DNA of 64,000 bases from Burkholderia contaminans. Its GTDB lineage: Bacteria > Pseudomonadota > Gammaproteobacteria > Burkholderiales > Burkholderiaceae. The stretch lies in assembly GCF_029633825.1 (NCBI RefSeq), contig NZ_CP090641.1, forward strand, positions 1,674,001 to 1,738,000, given 5' to 3'. Under the pieces are notes generated by a model, which was given only the letters and a program-made list of their open reading frames with translations, did not search any database and was not told the origin of the DNA. Shown in pieces: positions 54,272-62,802 of the stretch. Within the stretch, counting starts at the first letter, position 1; every line of letters begins with the position of its first letter. The translations under genes were made by a program, and so were the position numbers.

Positions 54272-55238
54272 GGTGCGAATCATTGCGGCGACCGTTGCCG
54301 CCAGCGCAGTGCTGTCCGGCTGCGCGACGGGACCGGACCGCAACCCCAACGACCCGCTCGAGCCGATGAACCGGGCGATGTACAAGTTCAACGACACCGT
54401 CGACACGAACATCGCGCAGCCGATCGCGAAGGGGTACCAGAAGGTCACGCCGACGCCCGTGCGCACCGCGATCAGCAACTTCTTCTCGAACCTCGGGGAT
54501 CTCGGCAACATCGCGAACAACCTGCTGCAGCTCCGCATCACCGATGCCACCGAGGATCTGATGCGCGTGGCGATGAACTCGGTGTTCGGCGTGGCCGGCC
54601 TGATCGACATCGCGACGCCGGCCGGGCTGCCGAAGCATCACCAGGACTTCGGCCTGACGATGGCGCGCTGGGGCGTGCCGTCGGGCCCGTATCTCGTGCT
54701 GCCCGTGTTCGGGCCGAGCACGATCCGCGACGGCGTCGGCCGCGCGGTGGACGTGCGCTTCAACCTGCTGAACTACATCGAGCCGGCCGCGCGCAACCCG
54801 ATGTACATCGCGCAGTTCATCAGCGCGCGCTCGGACCTGCTCGGTGCGACCGACCTGCTGAAGCAGGCCGCGCTCGATCCGTATTCGTTCGTGCGCGACG
54901 CCTACCTGCAGCAGCGCAAGTCGCTGACGTATCGCAGCCAGTCGTCGTCGGCCGCGCTGCCGACCTACAACGAACCGGGTGAAGCGGGCGCCGTGCCGGC
55001 CGCAACGCCGGCCGTGCCGGGGCTGCCGAACTACGAGGATCCGGGCGAGTCGGGCGGTGCATCGGGTGCTACGCCGAACAACGCGCCGGCCGCGCCAGGG
55101 CTGCCGCAGTACGACGATCCGGGCGCGGACAACGCGATGCCGGCGAGCGCGCCTGCCGCTGCTTCGGCCGCTGCACCGGCGGCGGCATCGGCGGCCGCAC
55201 CAGCGACGCCTGCGAGCGCGCCGGCCGTGCCGCAGTAA
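54264..55238 (+). CDS. mlaA: MlaA/VacJ-family outer-membrane lipoprotein with a repetitive tail
   Basis: The product is a 324-residue lipoprotein (lipobox 'AVLSGC', Cys 20). The VacJ domain is complete ('[29 protein letters not shown]', '[35 protein letters not shown]'). MlaA removes or passes lipids at the outer membrane. After about residue 230 there is an added tail with three degenerate LP-x-Y-x-[ED]-P-G repeats and an Ala/Pro-rich end, not usual in short MlaA proteins. The 8-base overlap with hpnN implies one transcript and coupled translation. Confidence 0.92.
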   Translation: MNKVRIIAATVAASAVLSGCATGPDRNPNDPLEPMNRAMYKFNDTVDTNIAQPIAKGYQKVTPTPVRTAISNFFSNLGDLGNIANNLLQLRITDATEDLMRVAMNSVFGVAGLIDIATPAGLPKHHQDFGLTMARWGVPSGPYLVLPVFGPSTIRDGVGRAVDVRFNLLNYIEPAARNPMYIAQFISARSDLLGATDLLKQAALDPYSFVRDAYLQQRKSLTYRSQSSSAALPTYNEPGEAGAVPAATPAVPGLPNYEDPGESGGASGATPNNAPAAPGLPQYDDPGADNAMPASAPAAASAAAPAAASAAAPATPASAPAVPQ

Positions 55239-55267
55239 CGCTGCACCGGCCGTCGCCGCCAAGACAG

Positions 55268-55294
55268 AGAGCGCTGCAGCTGCAGCGCTCTTTT
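55268..55294 (+). terminator. Terminator after mlaA (24-bp perfect palindrome)
   Basis: AGAGCGCTGCAG followed directly by its reverse complement gives a 12-bp arm hairpin, then TTTT. It lies between the convergent mlaA and hpnG genes and could work in both directions. Confidence 0.85.
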
Positions 55295-55398
55295 GTCCGC
55301 GAGAAACGGAAGACCGGGGAGAAGGGTGAGACAGGCGGCGCGCGCCGCTCAGGCGATCCGCATCGCGCCGGCACGCTCGAACGCATGCCGCGCCTGGA

Positions 55399-56052
55399 TC
55401 AGCGTCGTGCGCGCGCGCGCGCGTCGCTCGCGACCTGCAGCAGCGGGCCGAGCTGCGACGGCTGCTTCAGCAGTTCGCGCAGGATCGGCAGGATCGCCGT
55501 GCTGCCGTCGTCGCGCAGGCCGGCCGTCGCCGCGCTCGGCAGCGTGCGCCACGCCGGATCGACGATCGCACGGCACACAGCGAACGGTACGCCGCGCGCG
55601 GCCGCGAAGGCCGCCGCGATATGCGACTCCATGTCGACGGCAAGCGCGTCCTTCGCGCGATACAGCGACGACTTGTCCTGTTCGCTGATGACCGGTGCGC
55701 CGACGGCCGCGATCGTGCCGCGCGTGACGCGCGCCCAGACCGGCGTGTCGTGCAGCGCGGCGACGAGCCGTGCGCTCCAGCCCACGTCGGTCTCGACGCG
55801 GCCGAACGGCCCGTCGATCGCGTTCGCGACCACCAGCGCGCCGGGTGCCAGGTCGGGCGCGAGCCCGCCTGCCGTGCCGAAGCTCACGATGCCCGCGCAA
55901 CCGCGTGCGGTCGCCTCGGTCAGCGCGCGTTCGAGGCGGTCGGCCCGCGCGGCAAAGACGGCTTCGACGCCGTCGCCGCGCGCGATGCGCGCCTCGAACG
56001 CCATCCCCGTCACGGCGATGACGGGCAACGAGCCGGTGGATTGCGGCGCCAC
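55399..56052 (-). CDS. hpnG: Hopanoid-associated phosphorylase HpnG (C-terminus shifted by a GC repeat)
   Basis: The product is a 217-residue nucleoside-phosphorylase-like enzyme. In hopanoid producers HpnG cleaves adenine from adenosylhopane to give (phospho)ribosylhopane. Seen are 'GIVSFGTAGGLAPDLAPGALVVANAIDG' and 'ALAVDMESHIAAAFAAARGVPFAVCRAIVDPA', with the substrate-contacting Met-Glu pair. The frame ends '...ASDARARARR' inside a run of alternating G and C. After the run, another frame continues 'TTLIQARHAFERAG' to 55349 and looks like the true C-terminus. It starts 3 bases after the cyclase stop. Confidence 0.88.
   Translation of the reverse strand: MAPQSTGSLPVIAVTGMAFEARIARGDGVEAVFAARADRLERALTEATARGCAGIVSFGTAGGLAPDLAPGALVVANAIDGPFGRVETDVGWSARLVAALHDTPVWARVTRGTIAAVGAPVISEQDKSSLYRAKDALAVDMESHIAAAFAAARGVPFAVCRAIVDPAWRTLPSAATAGLRDDGSTAILPILRELLKQPSQLGPLLQVASDARARARR
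55409..55423. repeat. GC dinucleotide run at the hpnG 3' end
   Basis: Fifteen bases of alternating G and C lie where the hpnG frame changes. Loss of one GC unit would extend the protein by a plausible natural C-terminus to 55349. Such runs are slip-prone in replication and in sequencing. Confidence 0.85.
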
Positions 56053-56055
56053 GCG

Positions 56056-58029
56056 TTACAGCCCGACCGTCACGCGCGTCGTGTTGTCGCGCTTCAGGTT
56101 GCGATAGCGGGCGAGCGCCCACAGCGGGAAGAACTTGCGATAGCCGTGGTAGCGCAGATAGAACACGCGCGGGAAGCCGGTCGCCGTGAAGCGCGCCTCG
56201 TCCCACAGGCCTTCTTCGTTCTGCTCGGCGATCAGGTAGTCGATGCCGCGTGCCACCGCCGGGTTGTTCACCTCGCCGGCCGCCATCAGGCCGAGCAGCG
56301 CCCACGCGGTTTGCGACGCGGTGCTCGGCGCCTGCTCGAAGCCGCGATAGTTCAGCTTGTAGCTGTCGCCGTCCTCGCCCCAGCCGCCGTCCTTGTTCTG
56401 GATCGACAGCAGCCACTGCGCGCCGCGCTTCATGCGCGGATCGTCCGGCGTCAGGCCGGCCGCGTTCAGCGAGCACAGGGCCGTCCACGTGCCGTACACG
56501 TAGTTCATTCCCCAGCGGCCATACCAGCTGCCGTCCGGTTCCTGCTCCTTGAGCATGTAGTCGAGTGCGCGACGCGCCGGCTCGCTGTTCAGCGGCGTCT
56601 CGCCGAGCTGCGACAGCATCGACAGGCAGCGGCCCGACACGTCGGCCGTCGGCGGGTCGAGCAGTGCGCCGTGATCCGAGAACGGGATGTTGTTCAGGTA
56701 GTACTGCGTGTTTTCCGGTTCGAACGCGCCCCAGCCGCCGTCGCTGCTCTGCATCCCGACGACCCACTCGCGCGCACGCGCGATCGAATCGCGATACGCA
56801 TCGTTCTGCTTGAGTTGCTGCGCGCGCTCCATCGCCACCGCGACCACCGCCGTATCGTCGACGTCCGGGTAGTGCGCGTTCGCGTACTGGAACGCCCAGC
56901 CGCCGGGCCGCACGTGCGGGCGGCGCGAAATCCAGTCGCCGCGCACGTCGAGGATCTGCAGCGGGCGCAGCCATTCGAGGCCGCGGATCGCGGCATCCTC
57001 GGCGCGCGGGTCGCGCGTTTCGAGCAGCGCGTGCGCGGCGAGCGACGTGTCCCACACCGGCGACAGGCACGGCTGGCAATACGCTTCGTCGTCGTGCACG
57101 ACGAGCAGCTTCTCGATCGACTTGCGCGCGATCGCGCGGTTCGGGTGATCTTCCGCGTAGCCGAGCACGTCGTACATCATCACCGCGTTGGCCATCGCCG
57201 GATAGATCGCGCCGAGGCCGTCCTCGCCATTCAGGCGCTCGTCGACGAACGACACGGCCTGGCGGATCGCGCGTTCGCGCGTGTAGTTCGGGAACAACCC
57301 GTCGACCGCGCGCAGCGCATGGTCGACCACGCGGAAGAACGCGAACCAGCCCGGGCTCTGGTGGCCCTGGCGCGGCAGCAGCCCGGCGTTGACGGGCGGA
57401 TCGATGAACAGTTCGTCGATGCGCACGCCGCGCGGGTTCTTCGCGAGCGGGCGCTTCGCGTTCAGCACGAGCAGCGGCACGATCACCGTGCGCGCCCAGT
57501 ACGACACCTTCGACAGGTGGAACGGGAACCACTGCGGCAGCAGCATGATCTCGACCGGCATCATCGGCACCGCGCGCCACGGAATCGCGCCGTACAGCGC
57601 GAGCTGGATGCGCGTGAACACGTTCGACATCTCGGCGCCGCCCATCGCGTGGATGGCACGGCGCGCGCGCTGCATGTGCTCGGCGTTCTCGTCGTCGCCG
57701 ATCACCTTCAGCGCGAAATACGCCTTCACGCTCGCGCTGATGTTCGGCGCGCCGTCGGTGAACAGCGGCCAGCCGCCGTCGGCCTGCTGGATGCGGCGCA
57801 GATACTTGCCGATCTTCTGTTCGAGCTCGAGGTTCGGCGTCTCGCCGAGATAGTGGACGAGCAGCACGTATTCGGCGGGAATCGTCGAATCGGCTTCGAG
57901 TTCGTAGACCCAGTGGCCATCCGCGTTCTGCGCGGCCAGCAGCGCGTCGGTCGCACGCGCGACGGCCGTATCGACGCCGGCCGGCACGGCGCCGGCGGAC
58001 AGGGTAGCCATTTCGGTGAGATCGTTCAT
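56056..58029 (-). CDS. shc: Squalene-hopene cyclase
   Basis: The product is a 657-residue class-II terpene cyclase turning squalene into hopene/hopanol. The protonating DxDD motif is 'YPDVDDTAV' (389-392). Several QW repeats are visible (for example 'QQADGGWPLF', 'QSSDGGWGAF', 'QNKDGGWGED', 'QNEEGLW'). It is a monotopic inner-membrane enzyme. It lies between hpnE (15 bases) and hpnG (3 bases) in a tight leftward operon. Confidence 0.96.
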   Translation of the reverse strand: MNDLTEMATLSAGAVPAGVDTAVARATDALLAAQNADGHWVYELEADSTIPAEYVLLVHYLGETPNLELEQKIGKYLRRIQQADGGWPLFTDGAPNISASVKAYFALKVIGDDENAEHMQRARRAIHAMGGAEMSNVFTRIQLALYGAIPWRAVPMMPVEIMLLPQWFPFHLSKVSYWARTVIVPLLVLNAKRPLAKNPRGVRIDELFIDPPVNAGLLPRQGHQSPGWFAFFRVVDHALRAVDGLFPNYTRERAIRQAVSFVDERLNGEDGLGAIYPAMANAVMMYDVLGYAEDHPNRAIARKSIEKLLVVHDDEAYCQPCLSPVWDTSLAAHALLETRDPRAEDAAIRGLEWLRPLQILDVRGDWISRRPHVRPGGWAFQYANAHYPDVDDTAVVAVAMERAQQLKQNDAYRDSIARAREWVVGMQSSDGGWGAFEPENTQYYLNNIPFSDHGALLDPPTADVSGRCLSMLSQLGETPLNSEPARRALDYMLKEQEPDGSWYGRWGMNYVYGTWTALCSLNAAGLTPDDPRMKRGAQWLLSIQNKDGGWGEDGDSYKLNYRGFEQAPSTASQTAWALLGLMAAGEVNNPAVARGIDYLIAEQNEEGLWDEARFTATGFPRVFYLRYHGYRKFFPLWALARYRNLKRDNTTRVTVGL

Positions 58030-58044
58030 CGGTCCCTCTTTTAC

Positions 58045-59298
58045 TTACTGTGTCTGGAGCACGTCCGCGGCCAGCTGGCCGGAGCGGATCGCACCCTCGA
58101 TCGTGGCGGGCAAGCCGGTGGCAATCCAGTCGCCCGCCAGCACAAGATTGGTCCAGCGCGTACGTACGGCCGGACGTTTCATTTCCTGCGACGGCACCGC
58201 CGCAAAGCCCGCGCGCGGCTCGACGACGAGCTGCCACGCGGGGATGGCTTCCGGATTCGCGCCGGTCACGCGCGCGACGTCTTCCCAGATGCGCCGCGCG
58301 AGCGTATCGCGCGGCGTGTCGAGCCAGCGGCCCGCGTCGCGGATCGTCGCCGCGAGTTGGCCGCCGCCGGTGCGCACCGCATCGACGACGCCGTTGATGA
58401 CGGTGGTCTGCAGCGGATTGCCGGCCGGCGCTTCAGCCGCAAAATACGCGGTCACGACCGCGCTGAACGTGTCGGGCGCGGTGAGTTCCGGTACCAGCGG
58501 CTGTGCGACCTCGGGCGGCACGGCCAGCACGACGGCGTCGCCCGGTGCGAGATCGATCCGCTCGCCGCCGACCGAAACCGCATCGACCGCGTTGCCGTGC
58601 GCGCCGAATTCGAACGCGTCGAGCCGCGAGTTCAGCCGGATCTGCGCGCCGCCGTGCTGCAGCATCCGCAGCGCGGGTTCGACGAATGCGCTGCCGAGGC
58701 CGTGTCGCGCGACGAGCGGACGGCAAGCGGCGCCGCCCGCGGAAAACGTACTGCACAGCGCCGCGCGTGCGAGTTCCGCACTCGCATGGCGCGGCTCGAC
58801 GTTCAGCACACCGAGGAAATACGGCCGCAGCCAACGTTCCCACAACATGCCGTCGCATCGCATCGTCTGTGCGAGTGAGCGGCCCATGCGCGCGAACGCG
58901 AGCGGGGCGAGCGCGAGGTAGTCGAGCGGCGTCGTGTCCGGCGCGCGCGACGCGGCATCGAACAGCCACGACGGCCAGCGCCCGTTGCCGAAGCGCAGCG
59001 TCCAGCGCTGTTGCGACGCGACGTCGACGACCGGGAATTCAGGCAGCGCCGGCCCCGCGAGCTGGTCGGCCGCGCCGATCGCGCGCAGGTAGCGCTGCGT
59101 CGCGGGCTGTCCCGCGAACACCGTGTGCAGCCCGCTGTCGAGCGTCGTGTTCAGCATCCCGTCGAACCAGGAGCGGCAGCGGCCGCCCGCGTGCGCGTGC
59201 GCGTCGTGCAGCACGATGCGCCGCCCGCGGCGTTGCAGTTCGACCGCGGCCGACAGGCCGGCAACGCCGGCGCCGATCACGTGGACGGTTCTGGGCAT
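58045..59298 (-). CDS. hpnE: Hydroxysqualene dehydroxylase HpnE (FAD-dependent)
   Basis: The product is a 417-residue flavoprotein of the phytoene-desaturase-like amine oxidase family. The FAD motif is 'VHVIGAGVAGLSAAVELQRRGRRIVLHDAHAHAGGRCRSW', and the C-terminal FAD site is 'NLVLAGDWIATGLPATIEGAIRSGQLAADVL'. HpnE reduces hydroxysqualene to squalene, the last step of the HpnCDE route. It starts 13 bases after hpnD. Confidence 0.93.
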   Translation of the reverse strand: MPRTVHVIGAGVAGLSAAVELQRRGRRIVLHDAHAHAGGRCRSWFDGMLNTTLDSGLHTVFAGQPATQRYLRAIGAADQLAGPALPEFPVVDVASQQRWTLRFGNGRWPSWLFDAASRAPDTTPLDYLALAPLAFARMGRSLAQTMRCDGMLWERWLRPYFLGVLNVEPRHASAELARAALCSTFSAGGAACRPLVARHGLGSAFVEPALRMLQHGGAQIRLNSRLDAFEFGAHGNAVDAVSVGGERIDLAPGDAVVLAVPPEVAQPLVPELTAPDTFSAVVTAYFAAEAPAGNPLQTTVINGVVDAVRTGGGQLAATIRDAGRWLDTPRDTLARRIWEDVARVTGANPEAIPAWQLVVEPRAGFAAVPSQEMKRPAVRTRWTNLVLAGDWIATGLPATIEGAIRSGQLAADVLQTQ

Positions 59299-59311
59299 CG
59301 ACTCGGTTGGC

Positions 59312-60160
59312 TCAGAACAGCGCGTAGCGCGCCGCGATCATCAGCATGCGCGCTTTCGGCTTGCGCAGCGGCGCGCGCGGGAAGGCAAAGCCGCGCGCGA
59401 TCGCGGCTTCGAGGATGCAGCGATACGCGCCCGACATGATGCGCGGCGCCTTCACCTGCGCACGCGGGCAGGTATCCATCACCGCGTCGGCCTGGCGGAA
59501 GTGCTCGAGCGCGCGCTCGACGAGCGTCGTGCACACGCGCGGCAGCGCCGGATCACGCACGATCGTCGCCGGGGCCGTGATCGCGATGCCTTCGCGCGCG
59601 AGCAGTTCGCGCGGCAGGTAGCAACGGTTGATCGCGGCATCGTCGTCGATGTCGCGCAGGATGTTCGTCAGTTGCAGCGCGCGGCCGAGGTGATGCGACA
59701 GCGTGATCCCTTCGGCTTCCGGCATCCCGAAAATCCTCACCGACAGACGGCCGGCCGCGCTCGCCACGCGGTCGCAGAAGAGGTCGAGCGTCGGTTCATC
59801 GGGTGCGCAGATGTCTTCGACTGCATCCATCGCCATCCCGTCGATCATCGCGTGGAAGTCGTCGCGCTGCAGGTTGAATGCGCGGATCTCGCGGTCGAGC
59901 GCGGCCAGGTGGCGCGGCGGGCGGCCGGCGAAGCACGCGTCGATGTCCGCGCGCCAGCGATCGAGGCCCGCGTTGCGCTCGGCGCGCGGCAGGTCGCTGT
60001 CGGCGATGTCGTCGACCGCGCGGCAAAACGCGTAGACCTGGAACATCGCATCGCGCTGCACGGCCGGCAGGATGCGCATCGCCAGATAGAAAGAACTGCC
60101 CGATGTGACGGCAGCGGCGTCGGTTTCTTGTTCGTCCACGACGGAATTGGAAACGGCCAA
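59312..60160 (-). CDS. hpnD: Presqualene diphosphate synthase HpnD
   Basis: The product is a trans-isoprenyl diphosphate synthase (squalene/phytoene synthase family) of about 282 residues that joins two farnesyl diphosphates. Aspartate-rich motifs are 'YAFCRAVDDIADSD' and 'LQLTNILRDIDDDAA'. The TTG at 60160 is preferred because GGAG lies six bases upstream and the length then fits HpnD; a GTG at 60184 is the longest start. It is the first gene of the hpnD-hpnE-shc-hpnG operon. The usual partner hpnC is not in the window. Confidence 0.93.
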   Translation of the reverse strand: MAVSNSVVDEQETDAAAVTSGSSFYLAMRILPAVQRDAMFQVYAFCRAVDDIADSDLPRAERNAGLDRWRADIDACFAGRPPRHLAALDREIRAFNLQRDDFHAMIDGMAMDAVEDICAPDEPTLDLFCDRVASAAGRLSVRIFGMPEAEGITLSHHLGRALQLTNILRDIDDDAAINRCYLPRELLAREGIAITAPATIVRDPALPRVCTTLVERALEHFRQADAVMDTCPRAQVKAPRIMSGAYRCILEAAIARGFAFPRAPLRKPKARMLMIAARYALF

Positions 60161-60419
60161 GACGAGCTCCACGGAGACACCCACGCGGGGCGATTGAAGA
60201 AGCCATGCCCGGCGGGGATGGTCAGGGTGTCAAATGCATGCGAGATGTGCGAACGATCGACGCAGACATGCACAAATTACCGGCCGGAAGCCGGAATTGG
60301 GCGAAAGTATAGCAATCTTTGAAGTTCGATGGCGGACACGCGCCACGGGCGGCGGCATGCCGGAAGCCGTTGGCCGGCAAGCGCGGCAGGCGCGGGCGGG
60401 CCCCGGTGCCGGCCGCGCG

Positions 60420-60752
60420 TCAGCCGTAAACGATGTCGCGTTGCAGGTCGAGCGCAATGAGCCCCATTTCGCGGGTGAGCTGCAGCATCGAACGGCGTTC
60501 GAGGCGCGAGCCCATGAAGCTCGTCACGCGGCCGTCGGGCTCCGCGGTGAACTGGAAGGTCGCGCCGCCCGTGCCGAACCACGCACCCGGCACATCAGGC
60601 GATTCGTGCCAGTCGATCTGCGCGAACACGCGTGCGATGCCCGCACGCACCAGGTCGCCCGGGCCGATCGGCGGCGCGATGTCGCCGAGATCGTCGAGCG
60701 AATAGGGGCCGGGCTTGTCCGGCCTCCGGTAGAAGAGATAGTCGACGTTCAT
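60420..60752 (-). CDS. Small conserved-looking hypothetical protein
   Basis: The product is a 110-residue soluble protein starting 'MNVDYLFYRRPDKPGPYSLDDLGDIAPP' with no signal peptide, helix bundle or metal motif that I recognise. The composition is balanced and unlike antisense shadows, and the start at 60752 is a clean ATG. It lies upstream of hpnD on the same strand with a 259-bp gap, so it may or may not belong to the hopanoid operon. The function is unknown. Confidence 0.65.
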   Translation of the reverse strand: MNVDYLFYRRPDKPGPYSLDDLGDIAPPIGPGDLVRAGIARVFAQIDWHESPDVPGAWFGTGGATFQFTAEPDGRVTSFMGSRLERRSMLQLTREMGLIALDLQRDIVYG

Positions 60753-60924
60753 GGGGCGCAATCGGAAGCAAAGCAACAAATTAGCGTGGTTCGCGATAAA
60801 TTCAAATCAGATACGCACGAAATGTGGCCTGTACGAGACAAGAGGACAGATCGAAGCCGGCCCGTCCGGGCGCACGGGTTCGTCTAAGATGACACCTTTC
60901 CCAAAATCTGAAGAGCCGGACATC

Positions 60925-61809
60925 ATGGAGACGAACGCAAGCGCCACCCCGCAGTCCGATCATCCCGTTTTCGTGCTCGTGCACGGCGCCTGGCACGGCG
61001 CGTGGTGTTACGCGCACGTCGCGGCCGCGCTGGCCGCGCGCGGCCACCTGTCGATCGCGCGTGACCTGCCCGCGCACGGGATCCATGCCCGCTTTCCCGC
61101 CTCCTACTTCGCACGCCCGCTCGACAAGGACGCGTTCGGCGCCGAGCCGTCGCCGGTCGCGAACACGACGCTCGACGATTACGCCACGCAGGTGATGCAG
61201 GCGGTCGACGACGCGTACGCGCTCGGCCACGGCAAGGTCGTGCTCGTCGGGCACAGCATGGGCGGCCTTGCGATCACGGCGGCCGCCGAGCGCGCGCCGG
61301 ACAAGATCGCGAAGATCGTCTATCTCGCGGCCTTCATGCCCGCGTCGGGCGTGCCGGGCCTCGATTACGTGCGCGCACCTGAAAACAAGGGGGAAATGCT
61401 CGCCCCGCTGATGCTGGCGAGCCCACGCGTTGCCGGTGCGCTGCGCATCGATCCGCGCAGCGGCGACAGCGCGTATCGCGAGCTCGCGAAGCGCGCGCTG
61501 TACGAAGACGTGCCGCAGGCCGACTTCGAGGCCGTCGCGAACCTGATGAGCTGCGACGTGCCGGCCGCGCCGTTCGCGACCGCGATCCCGACGACCGCCG
61601 CGCGCTGGGGCGCGATCGATCGTCACTACATCAAGTGCCTGCAGGATCGCGTGGTCCTGCCCGCGCTGCAGCAGCGCTTCATCGACGAAGCCGACGCGTT
61701 CGTGCCCGGCAACCCGACCCACGTGCATCAGCTCGACAGCAGCCATTCGCCGTTCATGTCGCAGCCGGCCGTGCTCGCCGGCGTGCTGGCCGACATCGCG
61801 AAAAGCTGA
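60925..61809 (+). CDS. Alpha/beta hydrolase, methylesterase/hydroxynitrile-lyase-like
   Basis: The product is a 294-residue cytosolic hydrolase. The N-terminal 'FVLVHGAWHGAWCYAHVAAALAARGH', nucleophile elbow 'VVLVGHSMGGLAI' and the late His in 'HQLDSSHSPFMSQP' match the esterase group related to plant methylesterases and bacterial EstC-like enzymes. The natural ester is unknown. ATG 60925 is used; an in-frame ATG 12 codons earlier (60889) is possible. It converges on the diguanylate cyclase gene. Confidence 0.9.
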   Translation: METNASATPQSDHPVFVLVHGAWHGAWCYAHVAAALAARGHLSIARDLPAHGIHARFPASYFARPLDKDAFGAEPSPVANTTLDDYATQVMQAVDDAYALGHGKVVLVGHSMGGLAITAAAERAPDKIAKIVYLAAFMPASGVPGLDYVRAPENKGEMLAPLMLASPRVAGALRIDPRSGDSAYRELAKRALYEDVPQADFEAVANLMSCDVPAAPFATAIPTTAARWGAIDRHYIKCLQDRVVLPALQQRFIDEADAFVPGNPTHVHQLDSSHSPFMSQPAVLAGVLADIAKS

Positions 61810-61827
61810 GCGCGGCACGCGCCCAGG

Positions 61828-61858
61828 GCATCCGCTCCCCGCACGGCGGGGCGGATGC
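61828..61858. terminator. Stem-loop between hydrolase and diguanylate cyclase genes
   Basis: GCATCCG/CGGATGC (7 bp) and CCCCGC/GCGGGG (6 bp) stack in one hairpin with a 2-nt bulge and an ACG loop. It sits between convergent stops and is probably bidirectional; no T-tract is evident. Confidence 0.7.
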
Positions 61859-61863
61859 GCTAC

Positions 61864-62802
61864 CTATGCATACGCGACCGACCGGTCGCGCCCGAGCCGC
61901 TTCGCGCGATAGAGCGCGGCGTCGGCCTCGTTGACGAGCACGTCGCAGGTCGGCGCGCCCGCCTTCGCACACGCACCGCCGACGCTCGCCGTCACCGGCA
62001 CGCTGACTCCTTCGGCATCGACCGGCACGCTGCCGATCGCATCGCGCACCTTGTCGGCCACCAGCATCGCCTCGTCGAGATTCGTGCACGGCAGCAGCAG
62101 CGCGAATTCCTCGCCTCCGAAGCGGCCGAACGTATCCTGCGCGCGCACGATCGACGCGACGCGGCGCGCGGTCTCGCGCAGCACGGCATCGCCGGCCGCA
62201 TGCCCGAAACGGTCGTTGATCGTCTTGAAGTGGTCGAGATCGAACAGCAGCACCGACAGGTCGCCGCCATAGCGCTGCCAGCGCGCGAATTCGTCGCCGA
62301 GCCGCGCCTCGAAGAAGCGCCGGTTCGCGATGCCGGTCAGGCCATCGCGATTCGCATGTTCGCGCAGCTTCGCGACCGCTTCCTCGCGCTCGCGCTGCAT
62401 CACGCTCACGTGCGTGACGTCCGAGATCGTCACGCACACGGCTTCGACGTCGCGGCCGCGCGTGAGCGGCATGAACGTGCAGTCCTGCTGCATGTAGTCG
62501 ACGCCGCCCGTGATCGGCCGGTCGTGCTCGAAGCGAAACAGGTAGGGCCGCTGCTCCCACGAGCTGAACGCGAAGCTGCCGAGCTGGAACACGCTCTCGA
62601 GCTTGCGCGACAGCCACGCGCGCGGCAGGTCGGGAAAACAGTCGAACAGGTTGCGGCCGATCACGTCCGCGGCGGGGATGCCGCTGTGGTCCTGCATGAA
62701 GCGATTCCACATCAGCACGGTCATCGCGCGGTCGAGCACGAACAGGCCGAAGCCCACCCGCTCGATCACGAGGTCGCTCAGCGACGAGGTGGCGGCCGTC
62801 AT
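61864..62802 (-). CDS. PAS-GGDEF diguanylate cyclase
   Basis: The product is a 312-residue cytosolic protein: an N-terminal PAS-like sensor (about 8-135, '[43 protein letters not shown]'), a short coiled linker ('QREREEAVAKLREHAN'), then GGDEF. The active loop is GGEEF (229-233) and the I-site is RAQD (220-223). It should make cyclic di-GMP with feedback inhibition. The ATGA overlap with the upstream CheC-like gene ties it to that two-component module. Confidence 0.93.
   Translation of the reverse strand: MTAATSSLSDLVIERVGFGLFVLDRAMTVLMWNRFMQDHSGIPAADVIGRNLFDCFPDLPRAWLSRKLESVFQLGSFAFSSWEQRPYLFRFEHDRPITGGVDYMQQDCTFMPLTRGRDVEAVCVTISDVTHVSVMQREREEAVAKLREHANRDGLTGIANRRFFEARLGDEFARWQRYGGDLSVLLFDLDHFKTINDRFGHAAGDAVLRETARRVASIVRAQDTFGRFGGEEFALLLPCTNLDEAMLVADKVRDAIGSVPVDAEGVSVPVTASVGGACAKAGAPTCDVLVNEADAALYRAKRLGRDRSVAYA

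Noticed and set aside
51416..54610. A 1064-codon minus-strand frame opposite hpnN
   Set aside because: Low-complexity Arg/Glu-rich shadow; hpnN on the plus strand is unmistakable.
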